A DNA stretch of 64,000 nucleotides from Streptomyces sp. SID12488 (GCF_010548275.1 NZ_JAAGLT010000020.1:104911-168910); one strand, 5' to 3'; positions 40,968 through 50,330 are shown, counted from the stretch's first letter. Notes: a model not told the origin generated them from the letters alone. Translations and numbers: made by a program.

Positions 40968-42905
40968 TCAGCTCAGTTTCCGGCAGTACAGCGCATCCGG
41001 GGTCCGTGCCGAGCCCACCCGAGCCGTGTACGCGATCCCGGCCGCGTACTCGTCGTCCGCGCACTGGCCCTTGTAGTGGCCCTGTGCGAAGTCGCCGCCC
41101 TTGGCGGCCGAGCCCCTGCTGTCGCCCCGGTCGAACCAGACGGTGCGGCCTGCCGTGCCGATCCTGCCGGCCGGTGCGGCGGCGCACAGGGCGGCGGAGA
41201 CGGCGGAGCCGCGGACGCTGTAGCCGGTCAGGAAGTGGCCGTCGGCGCACTGGAGTTTGGTGTACCCGGACGCCCAGTCGTTGCCCGGCCCGACATACCG
41301 CTCGTCGACGACCACCACATGTCCGCCGGCCGGGTCCCACAGGGGGCCCGCGGACACGTCCGAGCACAGCCCCCGGTTGCCGGTGTGACCGAGGCCGAGC
41401 AGCCGCTGTCCGTCGGGGCACACGGCCTTGCGGGCGCCGGAGTCCCAGTCGGGCAGGGCCCGTATCCGACGCGACTCGACGAAGTCGCCGTGATCGGGGC
41501 TGAGCATCGACCAGTCGGCCACGGGCGCCACCTGGCCGGTACGACCCCGGGCCGTGATGAGCCGGTTCCAGGCGGCGGCCCGCCAGTCGTCGCCGTCGTA
41601 GACGCCCATGCGGTGGCCCTGGGCGTCCCAGTGCAGCAGGGCCCAGCCGTTGCCCTTGCGGTCTTCGTGCCAACCGACGAGCGGCCAGTACGCGAAGTCG
41701 GCGTCGGCACGGATCAGTTGGCTGACGAAGTTCTCGAACCAGGCACGCTGCTCGACGCCCGTCTCGTCCCGGCCGCCGACACCGAACTCGCTGATCCAGA
41801 CGGGCGCGGTGAAGTGCGTGTCCCTCTCCGCGCTCACGAAGAAGGCCTGGCGGTCCAGCACCTTGACCAGTTCGGCAGGGCTCAGGTCACGGTAGCGGGC
41901 GTCGCTGGTCTCACCCGTGCCTGTGGCGCCGCTGTGGTTCGGGCCCGTGTAGTCGTAGAAGTGAGCTGAGTACACGAGCTTGCCGGAGTCGACGAGCGTG
42001 TGCGAGAGGCGGCGTACGGGCTCCAGGGTGGGGCGTTCGTGGGGGAGTCCGTCGACGGGGATGCCCGTCCAGTTGATGCCCTCCACGATGATCAGGAGGT
42101 CGGGGTCGGCCTCCGTGAGGATGCGGTCACCGAGGCGCTGCGAGGCGGCGAACCAGTCGTGGTCGTCGCCGAGCCCCCAGTTGGGGTCGTCCAGAATGTT
42201 GCGGCGCACCTCGTTGTAGAGGTCGGCGCCGACGACGCGCTGGTTGTCCCGGTAGCGGCGGGCCATCAGGAGCCAGTCGTTCTCCCAGGTCCCGGCGGAC
42301 TGGCTCGCGTTCCAGCGCTCGTTGCCGTCGACCCCGCAGCACCAGCGTGTGGTGTTGGTGTGGTTGTTCAGGATCACCGCGAGCCCGGCGGCGGTGAGTT
42401 CCCGTACCACGACGTCGTACACCTGCAGTGGGGTCCTGCCGCGAAGGGAGGGATTGGCGGCCACGGAGCGGTCGGTGACGGGACGGGTGTCGTGGATCAT
42501 CTCGTTGGAGAAGGGCAGCCGGATGCTGTTGATCCCGATCTCCTGGAAACCGGCGATGATCTCGGCCATGGGGGCGCGGTCCAGGCCGAGCGGCATCCTG
42601 CCGGAGTTCTCTCCCGAGTGGTGGTCGGCGTCCGTGTCCGCGCTTCCCGAGCCGTTCCAGGTGCCGCTGGCCCCGTGCCAGTTGCCGGACCGCAGCTTGA
42701 AGCGGTTGCCGTTCGCGTCGACGATCCAACGACCCCGCGTACTGAGCGGCGGCGTCCAGGTCGCAGCGGGCGCGGCGAATTCGGGCGGGGCCTCCGTCTC
42801 GGTGACGGGCTGTCGGCCGCCCGCTGCCTCGGCGACGGGCGCGAGGGCCACGACGAGGAGTACGGCGGCCAGTGCGGCCCTGGCCCTGATGAAGGTTCGG
42901 GGCAC
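40968..42905 (-). CDS. secreted GH5 family glycoside hydrolase (cellulase-like) with C-terminal three-repeat domain
   Basis: A 645-residue exported glycosidase. GTG 42905 is chosen because AGGAGG lies 6 nt upstream and it gives a clean signal peptide (MPRTFIRARAALAAVLLVVALAPVAEA). Catalytic domain about residues 50-430 with acid/base Glu in DLYNEVRRN and nucleophile Glu in WISEFGVGG, plus HNTNTT-like substrate loops. The C-terminal about 190 residues hold three Cys-bearing repeats (CPDGQRLLG ... LC, CADGHFLTG ... LC, CADDEYAAG ... YC), each preceded by a D-W/F-x-SG/QG turn, possibly a carbohydrate-binding module. Hydrolyses beta-1,4-glucan or a related polysaccharide outside the cell. Confidence 0.88.
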   Translation of the reverse strand: MPRTFIRARAALAAVLLVVALAPVAEAAGGRQPVTETEAPPEFAAPAATWTPPLSTRGRWIVDANGNRFKLRSGNWHGASGTWNGSGSADTDADHHSGENSGRMPLGLDRAPMAEIIAGFQEIGINSIRLPFSNEMIHDTRPVTDRSVAANPSLRGRTPLQVYDVVVRELTAAGLAVILNNHTNTTRWCCGVDGNERWNASQSAGTWENDWLLMARRYRDNQRVVGADLYNEVRRNILDDPNWGLGDDHDWFAASQRLGDRILTEADPDLLIIVEGINWTGIPVDGLPHERPTLEPVRRLSHTLVDSGKLVYSAHFYDYTGPNHSGATGTGETSDARYRDLSPAELVKVLDRQAFFVSAERDTHFTAPVWISEFGVGGRDETGVEQRAWFENFVSQLIRADADFAYWPLVGWHEDRKGNGWALLHWDAQGHRMGVYDGDDWRAAAWNRLITARGRTGQVAPVADWSMLSPDHGDFVESRRIRALPDWDSGARKAVCPDGQRLLGLGHTGNRGLCSDVSAGPLWDPAGGHVVVVDERYVGPGNDWASGYTKLQCADGHFLTGYSVRGSAVSAALCAAAPAGRIGTAGRTVWFDRGDSRGSAAKGGDFAQGHYKGQCADDEYAAGIAYTARVGSARTPDALYCRKLS

Positions 42906-43138
42906 GGTCACCCTCCTGGGACGTGCGCTCTGAATTGTCATGACACCGTCATCATGAAGGGTTGTGTGGCATTGGTCCAGGCCTGCGCGCGCCGGGATGA
43001 ATGTCGTGCACGTCGATCGCCGACAAGAGGGAACTGACGGAGGGTCGGCCACCGGACGGGCGCACGTGAAACAAAACGCACCCCCCGTCGCATCAATACA
43101 TTTGGGGGAGCGTTTCCTCCGGAACGGGAGAGAACACA

Positions 43139-44290
43139 ATGACGGTCAGTCGAAGGATCGCGGGGCAACTGGCGGCAGTTGGGGTGATCACGATGGTGAT
43201 CAGCGGGACCGCCATGGCCAGTCCGGCCGGTGGCGGGGCGTGGACGGAGACGTCGACGGGCCATGCCTCGGTGTCGACCGTGGCCCAGCTGGGCGCGTCG
43301 AAGACGTGGGCCGCCGGCACCGAGGTCGTGGAGAATCCGGAGGACGGATCCATCCGGTTCGTGCCCACCGTGTACGAGCGCGACCTCGCCCGAGGCGGGG
43401 CATGGAAGCAGACAGCGTTGCGGGGCGCCGACGCGTGGGACAGCAGAATCAACGACATGACCACCGCGGCGGACGGCTCGGCGTTCTTCGTCGGTGACCA
43501 GCGACCGGACGGCGGGGGTGTCCTGGTCGGACGTTATGTGGCGGGCTCCTGGCAACTGACCGAGGACACAGGTCTGCCTTCCGGCACGGTCAACGCCACT
43601 TTGGAGTCGGTGAGTTCGGTCTCCGGCCGCGACGCCTGGGCGGTGGGCCAGGGCTACACGGAGGACACCTTCACCCAGATCCCGGTCGTCCAGCACTGGG
43701 ACGGCCGACGGTGGCGGTCCGTGCAGATCCCGGGGTCGGCGAACTGGGGCCTGCACCAGGTCAAGGAGTTGGCGCCGAACGACGTCTGGGTGGTCGGCGT
43801 GGACAACGAAACCGGTCAGTCCGTCGCCGTGCACTGGGACGGCCACCGGTGGACCCGGACGCCCACCCCGGCGTTCCCCGACTCGGCCGTCCTCATGGAC
43901 GTCGTCGCCCGTACACCGACCGACGTCTGGGCGGTGGGGTGGTCCCGCGACACCGAGAAGCAGCGTCCGGCGGGGCTGGCCCTGCACTGGGACGGCACCT
44001 CGTGGACCCAGGTGCCCCTGCCCGCGGGCACCTTCATGCTGCAGGCCGCGACCCTGCGGCCGAACGGCGGGCTCGCCGTCGTGGGCGGCAAGGACGACGC
44101 GGTTGTCGGTCTGACCTGGACACCCGCTGAGGGCTGGCGGTCGCTCGGCCTGCCCGAGGGCGATCCGAAGTTCCCCCTCGGGGTCAGCTCCGTGGCGTCC
44201 TCCGGCACGCATCTGACCGTCGGTGGCTGGCACTACCGGTCCAGCGGCGATGGCGGCTCCGTCAGCAACGGCGCCATCTTCACCAGGTAG
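43139..44290 (+). CDS. secreted beta-propeller-like protein of unknown function
   Basis: A 383-residue protein with a signal peptide (MTVSRRIAGQLAAVGVITMVISGTAMA). The mature part repeats a motif of the type DxWAVG ... VQHWDGRRWR (at least four blades: DAWAVGQGY, DVWVVGVD, DVWAVGWSR and the HWDG-xW partners), typical of extracellular Tachylectin/Kelch-like propellers in actinobacteria. GGGAGAG upstream of ATG 43139. A sequence at 43105-43118 matches the Streptomyces CebR operator consensus at 10 of 14 positions only, so cellobiose control is speculative. Divergent from the GH5 gene; a possible substrate- or cell-wall-binding partner. Confidence 0.82.
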   Translation: MTVSRRIAGQLAAVGVITMVISGTAMASPAGGGAWTETSTGHASVSTVAQLGASKTWAAGTEVVENPEDGSIRFVPTVYERDLARGGAWKQTALRGADAWDSRINDMTTAADGSAFFVGDQRPDGGGVLVGRYVAGSWQLTEDTGLPSGTVNATLESVSSVSGRDAWAVGQGYTEDTFTQIPVVQHWDGRRWRSVQIPGSANWGLHQVKELAPNDVWVVGVDNETGQSVAVHWDGHRWTRTPTPAFPDSAVLMDVVARTPTDVWAVGWSRDTEKQRPAGLALHWDGTSWTQVPLPAGTFMLQAATLRPNGGLAVVGGKDDAVVGLTWTPAEGWRSLGLPEGDPKFPLGVSSVASSGTHLTVGGWHYRSSGDGGSVSNGAIFTR

Positions 44291-44311
44291 AGCGGTCCTG
44301 ACCACCTCGGA

Positions 44312-44342
44312 ACTGTGCGGGGACGACCTGTCCCCGCACAGT
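44312..44342. terminator. rho-independent-type hairpin
   Basis: Perfect 13-bp arms ACTGTGCGGGGAC/GTCCCCGCACAGT with a 5-nt loop, 21 bp after the propeller-protein stop; convergent with the methyltransferase gene. Confidence 0.8.
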
Positions 44343-44501
44343 GCGGCACATCTGCCGTCTCCGGGGTGCGTCGCACGCGGGCAGGACGCCTTCGACGTCG
44401 CAGCGTCCGGCTTCCTGCCCGCAGGGGGCTTCGTGGCACAGCCGTCGCGGGCCGAAGCGCGAGCAGGTCGGTGACCTCCTGGTGGGGAGAGTGCCTCCGC
44501 G

Positions 44502-45149
44502 TCAGCGGCCGGTCTCGTCGCGACGGCAGTGCAGGAAGAGGTGGGGCTCGGGCTCGGCGCCGGGGTGGTCCGGGGAGAAGAGGGTGCTGTGCCGGGCCAG
44601 GACCGTCAGCCCCGCTGTTTCCGCCATGCCGATGAAGTCGTCCTCGGCGAAGCTCGTGGCGCGGACCGGTTGGCCCATGAAGACCACGTCGAGGTCCTCC
44701 ACGTCCGCAGGCACGGTGGCCAGCACCAGATGCCCGCCGGGCCGAAGGGCCAGGGCCAGGCGCCGTGTCAGAGCCGACTGCTCGGCGCGGGTCATCTGCA
44801 GCAGGGAGAAGAACACGCACACGCCGTCGAAGGAGTCCGCGTCGAGCGGGAGCTCCCGGATGTCGCCGCAGCGGAACTCGGCCTCGGGGACCTGACGTGT
44901 GGCGAGTTCGACCATGACGGGCGAGACGTCGACACCCAGCACCGTGTGCCCTGCCTCGATGAGCGCGGCGGCGGTGGGCCGCCCGGTGCCGCTGCCCACG
45001 TCCAGCGTTCGCGCGGCGGGCGGCAGCCGCTCGATCAGCCAGTCCAGCGCGGCCAGGTGCGCGGGCGCCTGGGCGAACGCCTTCTCGTAGTCGGGCCCCA
45101 GGACGTCGAACAGCACAGCGGCAGGCGGCCGTTGGTCCTCGTGACTCAC
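44502..45149 (-). CDS. class I SAM-dependent methyltransferase
   Basis: A 215-residue methyltransferase (Methyltransf_11/25 type). SAM motif I is TLDVGSGTGRPTAAALIEAGHTVLGVDVS (about residues 46-74), motif II-like FRCGDIRELPLDADSFDGV, then LRPGGHLVLATV. GTG 45149 with AAGGGG 8 nt upstream; no convincing longer start. Substrate unknown; no biosynthetic neighbours. Divergent from pgm. Confidence 0.87.
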   Translation of the reverse strand: MSHEDQRPPAAVLFDVLGPDYEKAFAQAPAHLAALDWLIERLPPAARTLDVGSGTGRPTAAALIEAGHTVLGVDVSPVMVELATRQVPEAEFRCGDIRELPLDADSFDGVCVFFSLLQMTRAEQSALTRRLALALRPGGHLVLATVPADVEDLDVVFMGQPVRATSFAEDDFIGMAETAGLTVLARHSTLFSPDHPGAEPEPHLFLHCRRDETGR

Positions 45150-45293
45150 GTCGGTGTCCCCTTCATTCGCCGATGTGCATCGTCGCACCCGCCGGGCGCG
45201 CGCCACAACGGCCGCCCGGTGGGCGTCCCGGCGGGCCGGACGGGGGAGAATGGGGCACGTACTCAACGGTCGACCCTTGCGGAGGAGCGGGAA

Positions 45294-46934
45294 ATGCAGG
45301 ACGCGCGAGCGGGACAGGTCGCCGGCCCCGAAGACCTCATCGATGTGGCCCGTCTGGTCACGGCGTACTACGCGCTGCACCCCGACCCGGCCGAACCCGG
45401 GCAACGGGTGGCCTTCGGCACCTCGGGCCACCGCGGCTCGTCCCTCGTGGCGGCGTTCAACGAGGACCACATCGCGGCCACCAGCCAGGCCATCTGTGAG
45501 TACCGCGCCGCCCAGGGCACCGACGGCCCCCTCTTCCTGGGTGCCGACACCCATGCCCTGTCCGAGCCCGCGCGGATCACGGCGCTGGAGGTGTTCGCCG
45601 CCAACGACGTGACCGTCCTCATCGACCTGACCGACGGCTACACGCCCACCCCGGCCGTCTCGCACGCCATCCTCACCCACAACCTCAGCCGCACGTCCGG
45701 CCTCGCCGACGGCGTGGTGGTCACCCCCTCGCACAACCCGCCCGCCGACGGCGGCTTCAAGTACAACCCGCCGAACGGCGGCCCCGCCGGTTCCGAGGCG
45801 ACCTCCTGGATCCAGGACCGCGCCAACGAGATCATCACCGGCGGCCTGAAGGACGTACGACGCATCCCCTACACCCGCGCCCTGGCCGCGTCCGGCACCG
45901 GCCGCCACGACTTCCTCGGCAGCTATGTCGCAGACCTGCCGAACGTGCTGGACCTGGAGGCGATCAGGTCCGCCGGCGTGCGGATCGGCGCCGATCCGCT
46001 GGGCGGTGCCTCCGTCGCCTACTGGGGCCGTATCGCCGAACAGCACCGGCTCGACCTGACGGTGGTGAACCCGCTCGCCGACCCCACCTGGCGCTTCATG
46101 ACGCTGGACTGGGACGGCAAGATCCGCATGGACTGCTCCTCGCCGTACGCCATGGCGTCCCTCATCGAGCAGCGCGACCGGTTCGACATCGCCACCGGCA
46201 ACGACGCCGACGCAGACCGGCACGGCATCGTCACGCCGGACGGGGGCCTGATGAACCCCAACCACTATCTGGCCGTGGCGATCTCGTACCTGTTCTCGCA
46301 CCGGGACCAGTGGCCCGCGGGCGCCGGGATCGGCAAGACGCTGGTGTCGTCCAGCATGATCGACCGGGTCGCGGCGGACGTCGGCCGGCAGCTGGTCGAA
46401 GTCCCGGTCGGATTCAAGTGGTTCGTGGACGGCCTGTCCGACGGCACGCTCGGCTTCGGCGGCGAGGAGTCGGCGGGCGCGTCCTTCCTGCGCCGTGACG
46501 GCTCGGTGTGGACCACCGACAAGGACGGCATCGTCCTGGCCCTGCTCGCCTCCGAGATCACGGCGGTGACGGGCAGCACCCCGTCGCAGCACTACGCGCG
46601 GCTCACCGACCGTTTCGGCGCTCCCGCCTACGCGCGCGTCGACGCCCCGGCCTCCCGCGAGGAGAAGGCGCTGCTCGCCAAGTTGTCCCCGAGCCAGGTC
46701 ACCGCCGACACACTCGCCGGCGAACCGGTCACCACGGTGCTCACCGAGGCCCCCGGCAACGGCGCCGCCCTCGGCGGGATCAAGGTCGCCACCGCCAACG
46801 CCTGGTTCGCGGCCCGGCCTTCGGGCACAGAGGACGTCTACAAGATCTACGCGGAGTCCTTCCTCGGCGCGGACCATCTGCACCGCATCCAGGAGGAGGC
46901 CAAGTCGGTGGTGCTCGCGGCACTGGGCACCTGA
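45294..46934 (+). CDS. pgm: phosphoglucomutase, alpha-D-glucose phosphate-specific
   Basis: A 546-residue cytosolic enzyme interconverting glucose 1-phosphate and glucose 6-phosphate, linking glycogen, trehalose and cell-wall precursor synthesis to glycolysis. Motifs: AFGTSGHRGSS (phosphate binding), the active-site phosphoserine in VVTPSHNPPADGGFKYN, metal-binding GNDADADRHG, GFGGEESAG and RPSGTEDVYKIY. ATG 45294 with GGAGGAG upstream; length equals the usual family length. Monocistronic as far as can be seen. Confidence 0.96.
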   Translation: MQDARAGQVAGPEDLIDVARLVTAYYALHPDPAEPGQRVAFGTSGHRGSSLVAAFNEDHIAATSQAICEYRAAQGTDGPLFLGADTHALSEPARITALEVFAANDVTVLIDLTDGYTPTPAVSHAILTHNLSRTSGLADGVVVTPSHNPPADGGFKYNPPNGGPAGSEATSWIQDRANEIITGGLKDVRRIPYTRALAASGTGRHDFLGSYVADLPNVLDLEAIRSAGVRIGADPLGGASVAYWGRIAEQHRLDLTVVNPLADPTWRFMTLDWDGKIRMDCSSPYAMASLIEQRDRFDIATGNDADADRHGIVTPDGGLMNPNHYLAVAISYLFSHRDQWPAGAGIGKTLVSSSMIDRVAADVGRQLVEVPVGFKWFVDGLSDGTLGFGGEESAGASFLRRDGSVWTTDKDGIVLALLASEITAVTGSTPSQHYARLTDRFGAPAYARVDAPASREEKALLAKLSPSQVTADTLAGEPVTTVLTEAPGNGAALGGIKVATANAWFAARPSGTEDVYKIYAESFLGADHLHRIQEEAKSVVLAALGT

Positions 46935-47276
46935 CGCGGACGAGACCCTGACACGCCGCCGATCGCCGCCGAGGCTGCGACCGGCGGCGGCGCGCCTACC
47001 GGGGCGCTCGCTGTCGCTGTCGCGAGCGGCAGCCTGGGCGGCTGGACGGTGCGTTCCGTCTCGGCCTTGGGACCTGTCGTAGCCGGAGTTGCCGCGTGTG
47101 GTGCGCCCAAGGCCCAAGCTGTGTACGGCCAGGCGTCCGGCGATGACGGGCGTCAGTCGACGACGTGAGCAGGAACGTCCCGCCATGGGACGCCTTTCCG
47201 CAGCACGTGGACAGTTCCCGCAGGGCATCAGGGGCAGGACCGGCGGACATTCCGCAGATCCTGCCCCGGTACACCA
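46935..47276. other. 342-bp intergenic region
   Basis: No convincing gene on either strand. A GC-rich inverted repeat CGCCGCCG (46954-46961) with CGGCGGCG (46982-46989) after pgm may terminate its transcript. The rest shows no recognisable site. Confidence 0.5.
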
Positions 47277-48398
47277 TCAGCCGGAAGTCGCGATATCGAC
47301 AGATGCCTGAAGCGACCGGCTCGCCCCTCGGTTCGCGAAAGCCGGATAGCCCGGCAGCGGGGCCACGTCCCAGCCCCCGGCCACCTGGTGCAACAACAGC
47401 CGCATGGTCTCCGCGAGCGCCGGGAACTCCTGCAGCGTGCTCGCCATCTCCCAGCGATGCCTCAGCACCTGGCGCCGCGTCGGAACCGGACGCCGCGTCC
47501 GGTGCAGCGGCCCGTCCTCCACGGTGCGGGGCAGCAGCCTCACCGTCACGTCCACCGTCCAGACCGCTATGGCCTGCCTGATGCCGGCCTGCCACACCTC
47601 GTCGTCGGCCAGTGCCGGGTACACACCGACGACCTCCGCGCGATACGCCTGCTCGATCTCCGCGGCCACCTCGGCAGGCAGGGTGAAGACGCACCAGCAG
47701 CTGGAGAACGGCATCCGACAGTACGCGGCCGTGAGGAACACCGACTGGTAGCAGGCCGCCTCGAAGTCGATCAGCCGCAGCCCCTCCGAGGTGAGCAGGT
47801 TGTTGTCGGGACAGGTGTCACCCGGGGTGAAAGCGGGATACTCCTCCCCACCCGCTGTCCCGATCAGGGCCAACTCCTCGGCAAGGCCGGGCGGTGTCGC
47901 GATTCCGGCGCCGTCGAGCAGGGCAAACAGATCAGTGGCCCGCTGCGCGATCCATGGCTCGTCCCCCCAGGACGGCATGCCCTTGTCGTACTGGGACCAC
48001 AGCCGCGTGAGATCGGCGCGCCGGTGCAACGATTCGGCGGCCAGCCGCCCGAGCCCGCGGGCCCAGGCCAGCAGCCCGCTTTCCGCGACCGTCGGATCGC
48101 TCCCGAGCAATACGTCCGCCAGGGTGGGCGCGTTCCCGAGATCCGCCATGACCACCAAGGGAACCTGGGGGTCCACACCCAGCACCTCGGGACCGGCGAT
48201 CCCAAGAGACAGCCCGGCGGCCTCAGCGGTGAAGGCGCGCAGGGACTCCGGCTCGTTGCTGAACGCCTTGACGATCACACTGCCGCCACCGGCCGTTTCA
48301 CATCGCAACACGGTGCTACGTGAGCTGCCACCCAGGTCGACCGGGCCGGAGAGCTCGACATCCAACAGTTCGCCGGCGGCACGCAAGATCGACTCCAC
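47277..48398 (-). CDS. phosphotransferase family protein (aminoglycoside/choline kinase-like)
   Basis: A 373-residue kinase-fold protein. GGSVIVKAF gives the ATP-binding lysine strand; the catalytic loop reads GDTCPDNNLL (the usual HGDLxxxN with His missing), and the metal-binding motif is LRLIDFEAACYQS. The overall order fits the APH/ChoK clan. The variant catalytic loop makes the substrate unpredictable and may mean reduced activity. The start is GTG 48398 (weak ribosome-binding site), giving MESILRAAGELL; other starts are possible. Confidence 0.8.
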   Translation of the reverse strand: MESILRAAGELLDVELSGPVDLGGSSRSTVLRCETAGGGSVIVKAFSNEPESLRAFTAEAAGLSLGIAGPEVLGVDPQVPLVVMADLGNAPTLADVLLGSDPTVAESGLLAWARGLGRLAAESLHRRADLTRLWSQYDKGMPSWGDEPWIAQRATDLFALLDGAGIATPPGLAEELALIGTAGGEEYPAFTPGDTCPDNNLLTSEGLRLIDFEAACYQSVFLTAAYCRMPFSSCWCVFTLPAEVAAEIEQAYRAEVVGVYPALADDEVWQAGIRQAIAVWTVDVTVRLLPRTVEDGPLHRTRRPVPTRRQVLRHRWEMASTLQEFPALAETMRLLLHQVAGGWDVAPLPGYPAFANRGASRSLQASVDIATSG

Positions 48399-48557
48399 CC
48401 CGGCATTCTGCCACCGGTACCCCGGGCCCCACAGGTCGCTGTGTGAACGCCAGCCATCTCAAAGGCCAGTACTCGATCGCTGTCCCCGGACAAACCCCGG
48501 ACAAATGACCACACGGCCCGGACCAGGCGTTGTGGCAGGGGGTGACTCCTGTGGACG

Positions 48558-48743
48558 TCAAGTCGCCTGTCGACGCAGACGACGTCGGAGGGAAGGCGGC
48601 GTTCCGCAGCTCAGGTCGATCTCCAGGCCCGAGCCGTCGGACAGGGAGCCTGAGCAGATCAGGTCGCCAGGCTGCGGGTTGTCGTTGATGGAGCCGTGGG
48701 CGAGCAACTCCCGCTGGGGGAGCGGACCGTCCTGGATCGGCCC
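48558..48743 (-). pseudogene. remnant of a fumarylacetoacetate-hydrolase-like gene (C-terminal fragment)
   Basis: Directly after the stop of the MHYT gene the minus-strand frame continues with protein-like sequence RELLAHGSINDNPQPGDL, then ICSGSLSDGSGLEIDL, before drifting and stopping at 48558. The pattern AHxSxxxxxxPGDLIxSGxxxxG is that of the FAH C-terminal domain. No start codon or N-terminal domain is present. About 50 residues of similarity judged by eye only. Confidence 0.35.
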
Positions 48744-49580
48744 TCAGTAGCGGTAAGGCTGGGACGGCTGGGACGGCTGTGCTGATTGCTGTACGGGAGA
48801 GTCGGCACCGGTTCCGTAGGGCGTGTACGCCGGCCGGTCCCATTCGTCGTCGCCGAGCATCATGTCCGGGTCGAACATGACGATCGCGCCGGCGATCAGG
48901 AGCACGATGAGCGGGCCGGCGAGCATGGCCAGGAGGAACGACATCAGGCTGGTGGCCGACTGGGAGACGGCGGACTGGCCGGTGAGGTGGACGGAGACCG
49001 CGGCCATCCCGGTGTAGTGCATACCGGTCACGGCCACACCCATGACCAGGCTCGCGCCCAGGCTCGCCCACAGCTTATGGATGGAGACGGCTGCCCACAG
49101 TGCCGCGGTGGCCGCCGCGACGGCGATCGCGACGGACAGCGCAACGGTCCCCACGTCGTAGTGCAGGCCGCCGTTGGTGTGGATGGCGGCCATGCCGAGG
49201 TAGTGCATGGCCGCGACCCCGATCCCGGTGACCGTGCCCGCGACACCCAGGTTCACCGGTGAGCCGCCCCGGTAGCCGACGAGGAAGACGCCGATGGCGA
49301 CCACGGCGATGGCGACCGCGAGGCTGAGGAGTGTTTTCGTCGGGTCGTAGCTGACCAGGGCGCCCTGGACGCTGAAACCGATCATGGCGATGAAGTGCAT
49401 GGTCCAGATGCCGCAGCCGATCGATACGGCACCCAGCGCCAGCCAACCGGCTCTTCGGTGAGGGCGCCGCAGTGACCGTGTCGTGCACCGCAGCCCAAGT
49501 GCCGCACCGAGGCAGGCCATCAGGTAGGCGGCCACGGGGGTCACGGCACCGTAGTGAAAGTTGGAGACGGTGGCGTTCAT
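48744..49580 (-). CDS. MHYT-domain membrane sensor protein
   Basis: A 278-residue integral membrane protein with seven or so helices. Three MHYT-type motifs: MHFIAMIG (residue 61), MHYLGMAA (125) and MHYTGMAA (187). Each places Met and His near the outer membrane face, proposed to bind copper and sense O2, CO or NO (family knowledge). There is no GGDEF, EAL or kinase domain; the C-terminus is a short Pro/Ser/Gln tail (QPSQPSQPYRY). ATG 49580 with AAGGGAAC upstream. The long, AT-richer upstream region with repeats suggests regulated expression. Confidence 0.92.
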   Translation of the reverse strand: MNATVSNFHYGAVTPVAAYLMACLGAALGLRCTTRSLRRPHRRAGWLALGAVSIGCGIWTMHFIAMIGFSVQGALVSYDPTKTLLSLAVAIAVVAIGVFLVGYRGGSPVNLGVAGTVTGIGVAAMHYLGMAAIHTNGGLHYDVGTVALSVAIAVAAATAALWAAVSIHKLWASLGASLVMGVAVTGMHYTGMAAVSVHLTGQSAVSQSATSLMSFLLAMLAGPLIVLLIAGAIVMFDPDMMLGDDEWDRPAYTPYGTGADSPVQQSAQPSQPSQPYRY

Positions 49581-50037
49581 GCGAGTTCCCTTCACGTGCG
49601 CGAGGGCAGGCGGCACCGTCGGCTCGTTGTGACGCACACCCCCGCCCGGCCGCTGGCGGAAATGATCACGGCACGGCAGTCCTGCCGGAGACAGCGGGCC
49701 GGAGCGGCCGGGCAATCAGATCAAGCCATTTGGCCAAGTTGTGCATGATTCAATCACACCAAGCACACACCTCTTCCACATTGCTCACAATCCTTCGCCG
49801 AATCGATACTTCGCCATCCTTCGCCGCAAAGCATCCCGTTCGGCAGCAGGCATGACACCCGAACCACCGGGCGCGTCAATCCGGCGTCAGGAAACGCTTC
49901 CCGCAGATCAAGGGACCGTCAGTGGCCAGGAGTTGTCCGGCATTCCGGTCGTGGCGTCGTAGCGGCCCCTGATCGGGGGCACCCCTCCCCACACCCAGAC
50001 AACGGGCTCACCCGCCCGTTCCGAGGCGACGACGAGC
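49581..50037. other. 457-bp intergenic region, AT-rich stretch
   Basis: No gene found. Bases about 49725-49830 have clearly lower GC content than the surroundings and contain three 10-bp direct repeats (49790-49825). The rest, 49840-50037, is ordinary and shows no site I can support. Confidence 0.5.
49790..49825. repeat. three direct copies of a 10-mer upstream of the MHYT gene
   Basis: ATCCTTCGCC at 49790-49799, ATACTTCGCC at 49806-49815 and ATCCTTCGCC at 49816-49825 (minus strand GGCGAAGGAT). They lie 210-245 bp upstream of ATG 49580 in the AT-rich tract and resemble a multi-site regulator array. Confidence 0.6.
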
Positions 50038-50316
50038 ATGACGACCACTGTGCCCGGCATCACCACTCCTGCGGCCGGGCCGGTCGGCAGCCGACGGACC
50101 GATGCCCGCGAGAACGACATCATGCGTTTCCGCACGGTGTCCGGACCCGATCTGACCACCCGCAACGAGGCCTACCTCGCCTGGTGGCTCGACCGCCGAC
50201 AAGCGGACCTGTGGCCGTACTTCCGCCGCTGCGAAACCGGCCTGAGCACCCGGGCCACCGTCGTGTCGGACACCGGTGTGGTCACCCGCGGTCCCAACTT
50301 CGGTGGCCAGGACTGA
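50038..50316 (+). pseudogene. N-terminal fragment of an alpha-oxoamine synthase-like aminotransferase
   Basis: A 92-codon frame (ATG 50038, possible internal ATG 50122). Residues about 36-92 read like the N-terminal arm of BioF/KBL-type PLP enzymes (LTTRNEAYLAWWLDRRQ, WPYFRRCETGLSTRATV, VTRGPNFGGQD, where families continue with the DYLxL motif), but the frame stops immediately after GGQD. No PLP lysine domain follows, since the APC transporter gene ends 15 bp away on the other strand. Interpreted as a truncated remnant; a genuine small gene cannot be excluded. Confidence 0.45.
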
Positions 50317-50330
50317 TGGGGGCGCCCGAG

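Noticed and set aside
43105..43118. CebR (cellulose utilisation) operator upstream of the propeller gene
   Set aside because: Only 10 of 14 consensus positions match and symmetry is poor; mentioned but not annotated.
44502..47228. 908-codon minus-strand frame
   Set aside because: Mostly antisense of pgm; only the 3' end from GTG 45149 is the methyltransferase.
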